Source of the DNA: Stutzerimonas stutzeri
GTDB taxonomy: Bacteria > Pseudomonadota > Gammaproteobacteria > Pseudomonadales > Pseudomonadaceae
Direction: 5' to 3'
Assembly: GCF_024448935.1 (NCBI RefSeq)
Contig: NZ_JAMOIE010000005.1
Span: forward strand, 41,233 to 105,232
Length of the DNA: 64,000 nucleotides
Part shown: positions 60,063 through 64,000 of the stretch, piece by piece
How positions within the stretch are numbered: position 1 is the first letter of the stretch
How the letters are laid out: each line of letters begins with the position of its first letter
Notes under the pieces: model-generated
The model's database searches: none
Told to the model about the DNA's origin: nothing
What the model saw: only the letters and a program-made list of their open reading frames with translations
Position numbers and translations under genes: made by a program

Positions 60063-60266
60063 GTTCCTTCCAGGCGGTATCGCCAGGATGATTGGCGAAA
60101 GCATCGGCCCTGCGCACGCGCCGGGCATGGGATCTTTTCAAGGCGCAGACGGTACTCCCATACGATCCGTGTTTCAAGCCAGGCGCGGTGCCTCCGCCTG
60201 TCCTTTACAGGCAGAATTGACGGGCGTTATAAGAACCGACGAGACAAGAACTCAGAGGACGAAACA

Positions 60267-60566
60267 ATGACCCAGCGAGATCGAGACTACAGTGAAAAAC
60301 GCGACTTCATCCGCATGAATATCGAGACCGCAATCACCCTGACGCAGGGTGACCAGCACTACCAGGCAACCTGCCTGGACCTTTCCAGCACGGGGATGCA
60401 GGTGGTCGCAGCGACCCACTTGCAGCTGGGTGACAGAGTTCATGTGCACATCCCTTCGGAGCACAGCGAACTGAAGGGCCTGGAGGCTGAAACAGAAGTG
60501 GTGCGGGTCGGCATGCAGGGGGATGGACGGCAAACTCTAGGCCTGGCCATCCTTTCGATGAGCTGA
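60267..60566 (+). CDS. PilZ-domain c-di-GMP-binding protein
   Basis: The 99-residue protein is a stand-alone PilZ domain with the RxxxR motif R12-DFI-R16 and the DxSxxG motif D38-L-S-S-T-G43. It would bind c-di-GMP and relay it to a partner. GAGG lies eight bases before ATG 60267. It diverges from rssB and precedes mlaA, the same order as in P. aeruginosa (PA2799). Because an exopolysaccharide cluster is nearby, a link to it is possible, but it is not shown by sequence. Confidence 0.92.
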   Translation: MTQRDRDYSEKRDFIRMNIETAITLTQGDQHYQATCLDLSSTGMQVVAATHLQLGDRVHVHIPSEHSELKGLEAETEVVRVGMQGDGRQTLGLAILSMS

Positions 60567-60656
60567 GTATTGTTTGACGCGAACGCCTTGGCATGACCGT
60601 GGCGTGACGAGGGCGGACAGACCGCACTGGCCGAGCCAATGCGGTCCGGGCGACGG

Positions 60657-61358
60657 TTAGAAGTCGTCTTCGACCTGACCATCCTGCGTGCGGAATTCGC
60701 GATTCTGCAGGTACGCGTTGCGCACGAAGATATACCTGTCGCCAGTGATCATTTTTTCTGCCGAAAGCAGGCCGGCACGCAGGTCAACAACGTTCACCGC
60801 TCGCGTCACATTGCGGGTCGGTACATGGTCCATGTACGGATATGGCTGCAGTAACGAATCTGGCACGCGCCCTGCCGCATCGCGCACACTGCTCGGCCCC
60901 AGCAGTGGCAACACCACATACGGCCCACTGCCCAGCCCCCAGGCGCCCAGCGTCTGTCCGAAGTCCTCATCATTCTTCTGCAAGCCCATACGGGTCGCGA
61001 CGTCGAAGAAACCCAGTACGCCGAAGGTGCTGTTGAACAGGATGCGGCTGGTATCGATCCCTGCGTCACGGACCTTGCCCTGCAGCAGGTCATTGGTCAG
61101 CACCACGACGTCGCCCAGATTGCTGAATATGTTGCCAATGCCATCCTCGAGGACGTTTGGCGTGATCTTCTGATAGCCCTGCGCAAGCGGCTTGAGCGTA
61201 TAGATATCGACCTTGTCATTGAAGGTAAAGATCGCCCGGTTGACACCTTCCCAAGGATCCTCCTCGGCTGCCTGCACCGATGAAGCGCCGAATATCCCCA
61301 GCACGACGACGAAGGCAACAGTGAAGCTCTCTACCCAATCCTTGCTGATCAATCGCAT
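60657..61358 (-). CDS. mlaA: MlaA/VacJ outer-membrane phospholipid transport protein
   Basis: The 233-residue protein has a signal peptide (VAFVVVLGIFGASSVQA) and the MlaA domain: DPWEGVNRAIFTFNDKVDIYTLKPLAQGY, NSTFGVLGFFDVATRMGL, and GSGPYVVLPLLGPSSVRDAAG. MlaA removes phospholipids from the outer leaflet and passes them to MlaC. The N-terminus has no lipobox cysteine, unlike E. coli MlaA, so it would be a signal-peptidase I product. AAGGAGAGG precedes ATG 61356-61358. Confidence 0.93.
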   Translation of the reverse strand: MRLISKDWVESFTVAFVVVLGIFGASSVQAAEEDPWEGVNRAIFTFNDKVDIYTLKPLAQGYQKITPNVLEDGIGNIFSNLGDVVVLTNDLLQGKVRDAGIDTSRILFNSTFGVLGFFDVATRMGLQKNDEDFGQTLGAWGLGSGPYVVLPLLGPSSVRDAAGRVPDSLLQPYPYMDHVPTRNVTRAVNVVDLRAGLLSAEKMITGDRYIFVRNAYLQNREFRTQDGQVEDDF

Positions 61359-61699
61359 CGCAGGCCTCTCCTTATATTCGTATGCGGGTGGCTGCCCATC
61401 AAAGCGCAGCAGTATAAATCTAATCACACCGCTCCCGCGAGCAGGCAGACATGCCCCAAAATCCGCGGTCGCCATTGGCGCAGGGGCCAAACCGGGCCTG
61501 AGAGGCCCGCAAGCGGTCAGGGCAAGGCTGGGTTTGCGCCGAGGCCGAGCCCTTTCCCTGCTTCGACGAACGGTTGTCCTCTACGGGCGCAAAACGCCAA
61601 TCGTCAGGCAGACGACCCTGCCGCGACCGCCTGGACTGGACTCCGACTGTGTTCCTTCCGGCGGCGTCCAAGGTGTGCCGCTCCTGGCCGTTTCCCAAC
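61359..61699. other. Gene-free interval between mlaA and the IS1380 remnant
   Basis: Open frames exist on both strands but none has a ribosome binding site or a family-like sequence. The mlaA promoter should lie at its left end. The rest may be degraded insertion-sequence DNA. Confidence 0.4.
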
Positions 61700-61953
61700 T
61701 GCGTTCCCGCACCGCCTGGTACAAGGCCCGCATCGGCTCGCTGCTCTTCAGAATCCGTTGGCCGGCATGGCGTACAATCCGTCCCGCCACCTGATAGAGC
61801 CGCCACCGCAGGGTCTGGACCTGGTACCGGTGCCACTCGGGAGAAAGCGCGCTGCGCTTGAAGCGGATAAAAAGGTTATAGGCCAGCACCCGGATGCGGA
61901 AGAACAGCCCTACTCCCGCCCCCTGGATCAGGGCCAGAAAACGGACCGACTGG
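61700..61953 (-). pseudogene. IS1380-type transposase C-terminal remnant
   Basis: Reading from just beyond the SDR stop, the frame gives PDQSVRFLALIQGAGVGLFF, then RIRVLAYNLFIRFKRSALSP, EWHRYQVQTLRWRLYQVAGR and IVRHAGQRILK. This is the typical C-terminal segment of IS1380-type DDE transposases. There is no start codon and the first four fifths are missing. The similarity begins exactly at the SDR stop codon, so the element abuts that gene. Sequence from about 61430 to 61700 has no assignable gene. Confidence 0.7.
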
Positions 61954-62760
61954 TCAGGTTTTGCTCTTGCTACGTTGTTTCACTGCCAGCAGCGCCATCT
62001 CGTCATAGATCGCCTGGGGGTTCTGCTGCTTGATTTTCCAAGCTGCCCGGCCTTCGTCATGCGGCAGGATCATAAACACCCCTTCGGCGACCTGACGGTA
62101 GATGTAATCGGCAATGTCGGCAGCGGAAATAGGCGACGCTTCGAGCAGCTTGCTGATCTGCGCTTTCATGTTGGGCCTCGGCCCACGAAAGGAATCCATC
62201 AGATTGGTCTGGAAGAACGACGGACAGACCACATGAACCCCGACTTTCTGCTGCTTCAGCTCCACCAGCAGGCTTTCGGACAACGCCACTACGCCGGCCT
62301 TGGCCACGTTGTAGTTGCTCATTCCCGGCGCTTGCATCAGAGCCGCCATGGATGCGATGTTGATGATCTTGCCCTGGCTCTTCTGCAGCAATGGCAGGAA
62401 CGCCTTGCAGCCCTTGACCACGCCCATCAGGTTGATCGCGATCTGCCAGTCCCAGTCTTCCAGTGACAGTTCTTCGAAAAAGCCACCCGAAGCGACGCCA
62501 GCATTATTGACCACTAGATCGATGCCGCCAAAATTGCTCTCGCAAGCCTGTGCCAGCGCCGTCAGCTGACTGTAGTCGCGCACATCACAGCGTTGAGTGA
62601 AACCCTCGCCGCCCGCATCACGGACCCTCTTCAGGGTTTCAGCCAGGCCGGCCTCGTTGACATCCGACAATGCCAGCTGCCACCCCTCGTGCGCCCAGCG
62701 CAACGCAATTTCGCGACCCAGGCCGGAACCGGCCCCCGTGACCATCATCCGAGTTTGCAT
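61954..62760 (-). CDS. Short-chain dehydrogenase/reductase (SDR)
   Basis: The 268-residue classical SDR has the cofactor motif TGAGSGLG (8-15), NNAG (85-88), and the catalytic S137, Y150, K154 (SNYNVAKAG). It lacks a clear substrate signature. SDR enzymes use NAD(P)H to reduce carbonyls or oxidise alcohols; the substrate is unknown. Its stop codon is the edge of the transposase remnant, and the C-terminal KQRSKSKT may have been altered by it. Confidence 0.85.
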   Translation of the reverse strand: MQTRMMVTGAGSGLGREIALRWAHEGWQLALSDVNEAGLAETLKRVRDAGGEGFTQRCDVRDYSQLTALAQACESNFGGIDLVVNNAGVASGGFFEELSLEDWDWQIAINLMGVVKGCKAFLPLLQKSQGKIINIASMAALMQAPGMSNYNVAKAGVVALSESLLVELKQQKVGVHVVCPSFFQTNLMDSFRGPRPNMKAQISKLLEASPISAADIADYIYRQVAEGVFMILPHDEGRAAWKIKQQNPQAIYDEMALLAVKQRSKSKT

Positions 62761-62906
62761 TGTTTGTAACCTTTTGTTCGTGGAGTTGCCACGAGTCTAG
62801 CGAAAGCCGCTGCCGGCTCCGGCCTCTATCGAAATGCTGAATGACTGGCATGCCTCGCACCCGATTGACCGGCCTCTGAGCCACCCATAAACGGGCGATG
62901 GTGCAT

Positions 62907-62936
62907 AAAAAAGCAGCCTTCGAAGGCTGCTTTTTT
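62907..62936. terminator. Bidirectional terminator after actP
   Basis: Six A residues, GCAGCC-TT-CG-AA-GGCTGC and six T residues form a perfect palindromic terminator, 17 bp past the actP stop. It can stop transcription from either side; the only gene ending here is actP on the minus strand. Confidence 0.92.
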
Positions 62937-62952
62937 CGGGTGAGCTGTAAGG

Positions 62953-64000
62953 TCAGTGTGCGACCGCACCACTCGAGCCCAGACCGGTCTGCGAACGGAT
63001 GAATTGCGGGAAGAAACGTGCGCGCTCTTCGGCAGCCGCTTTCGACTTGTCGGTAACCGAGAAGAACCATAGACCGGCGAACGACGCGATCATGGCGAAC
63101 AGTGCCGGGTACTTGTACGGGAAGATGGCCTTCTCGAAGTGCAGCACATCGACCCATACCGTCGGACTGAGAATGGTCAGCAGCAACGCCGTGCCCAGGC
63201 CCATCGCGCCACCGATCAGCGCACCGCGGGTGGTCAGGTTTTTCCAGACATCGAAAGAAACAGAATCGGGAAGTTGCAGCTCGCGGCAACCGAGAACGCC
63301 AGCCCCACCATGAACGCACTATCCTGGTTCTCGAAGGCCACACCAAGCAGGATGGCCAGCACGCCCAGGGCCAGCGTGGTGCGCCTGGTCACCTTCATCT
63401 CGTCCTCTTCCTTGGCCTTGCCCTTCATGATCACGCAGGCATAGAGGTCATGGGCGACAGCGGAAGCACCCGCCAGCGCCAGGCCTGAAACCACCGCGAG
63501 GATGGTGGCAAAGGCCACCGCGGCGATGAAGCCCAGGAACAGATTGCCGCCGACTGCCGAAGCCAGATGGATGGCGACCATGTTGGTGCCGCCGACGATG
63601 GTGCCCGCGGCGTCCTTGAAGCTCGGGTTGGTGCTGACCAGCAGGATCGCGCCGAAACCGATAATGAACGTCAGGATATAGAAGTAGCCGATGAAGCCGG
63701 TCGCATAAAACACGCTCTTGCGCGCTTCTTTGGCGTCGGCAACGGTGAAGAAGCGCATCAGGATGTGCGGCAGGCCAGCCGTGCCGAACATCAATGCCAG
63801 GCCCAGCGAGATCGCCGAAATCGGGTCGGAAACCAGGCCGCCCGGGCTCATGATCGCCTGATGGCTCGGATGCAGCGCCACCGCCTCGGAGAACAGACGA
63901 CTGAAATCGAAGCCGACGTTGTACATGACCATGACCGCCATGAAGGTTGCGCCAGACAGCAGCAGCACAGCCTTGATGATCGAACACTGCGATTTCCTAC
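62953..64000 (-). pseudogene. actP: Cation/acetate symporter ActP, 5' cut by window, one-base frameshift
   Basis: From the window edge one frame reads [20 protein letters not shown] through many helices to [20 protein letters not shown] and a stop near 63234. The next frame supplies the rest: [20 protein letters not shown] through [18 protein letters not shown] to the stop at 62953. Intact ActP has [12 protein letters not shown] at this junction, so one base is missing in the stretch near 63247-63255. Without the shift the protein would keep its sodium/solute symporter family ending. ActP imports acetate and belongs with acs. A strong terminator follows. A sequencing error is an alternative. 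Confidence 0.85.

Noticed and set aside
61213..61794. Long plus-strand frame across mlaA and the IS1380 remnant
   Set aside because: It is antisense to mlaA for half its length and shows no family features; typical GC-rich shadow frame.

Overview
The window is chromosomal DNA of a gamma-proteobacterium of the genus Pseudomonas, most likely the P. stutzeri group (Stutzerimonas). The basis is GC-rich coding DNA, near-standard Pseudomonas protein sequences for the TCA enzymes, and three blocks whose gene order I remember from P. aeruginosa: gltA/sdhCDAB/sucAB/lpdG/sucCD/braB, plpD with a FimV-like gene, MarR and recQ, and dusA/tal/rssC/rssB/PilZ/mlaA. No database search was run, so names rest on motifs, length and context.

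Layout. 1-1765: end of a DUF599 membrane gene and the branched-chain amino acid carrier brnQ. 1984-15196: TCA block. sdhCDAB-sucAB-lpdG-sucCD run on the minus strand and gltA diverges on the plus strand; both have good sigma-70-type promoters in the shared spacer, and structured hairpins sit between several genes. 15203-24401: an IS1182-type remnant abutting a SelW-like gene, then plpD, a FimV/HubP-like gene, a MarR regulator, recQ, a YecA-family gene and a DUF454 membrane gene. 24578-28096: a 41-codon gene, aceK, a broken DMT-permease remnant and cysK. 28238-42228: housekeeping and accessory genes: a DUF748 protein, a MoxR-Gfa-VWA cluster, a three-gene membrane/amidotransferase operon, a universal stress protein, uup, slt, a MOSC protein, cheV and a YegS-like lipid kinase.

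42606-55368 is the main accessory block, an exopolysaccharide cluster read on the plus strand: polyprenyl-phosphate glucosyl-1-phosphate transferase, low-molecular-weight tyrosine phosphatase (wzb), tyrosine autokinase (wzc), a GH5 glycosidase, a Wzy-like polymerase, a GT2 and a WecG/TagA-type glycosyltransferase, gmd and rmd (GDP-D-rhamnose supply) and a Wza-type export lipoprotein. It looks like a Wzx/Wzy-type pathway, but no Wzx flippase is present and the sugar-transfer gene set is small.

55406-64000: a bidirectional terminator, a small acidic ORF, an IS5-type remnant, dusA, tal, rssC-rssB, a PilZ gene, mlaA, an IS1380-type remnant, a short-chain dehydrogenase, and the 3' part of the acetate symporter actP, which carries an apparent one-base deletion. 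The window has four degraded genes (three transposase remnants and one permease) but no intact mobile element, no CRISPR array, and no tRNA or rRNA gene that I could see.
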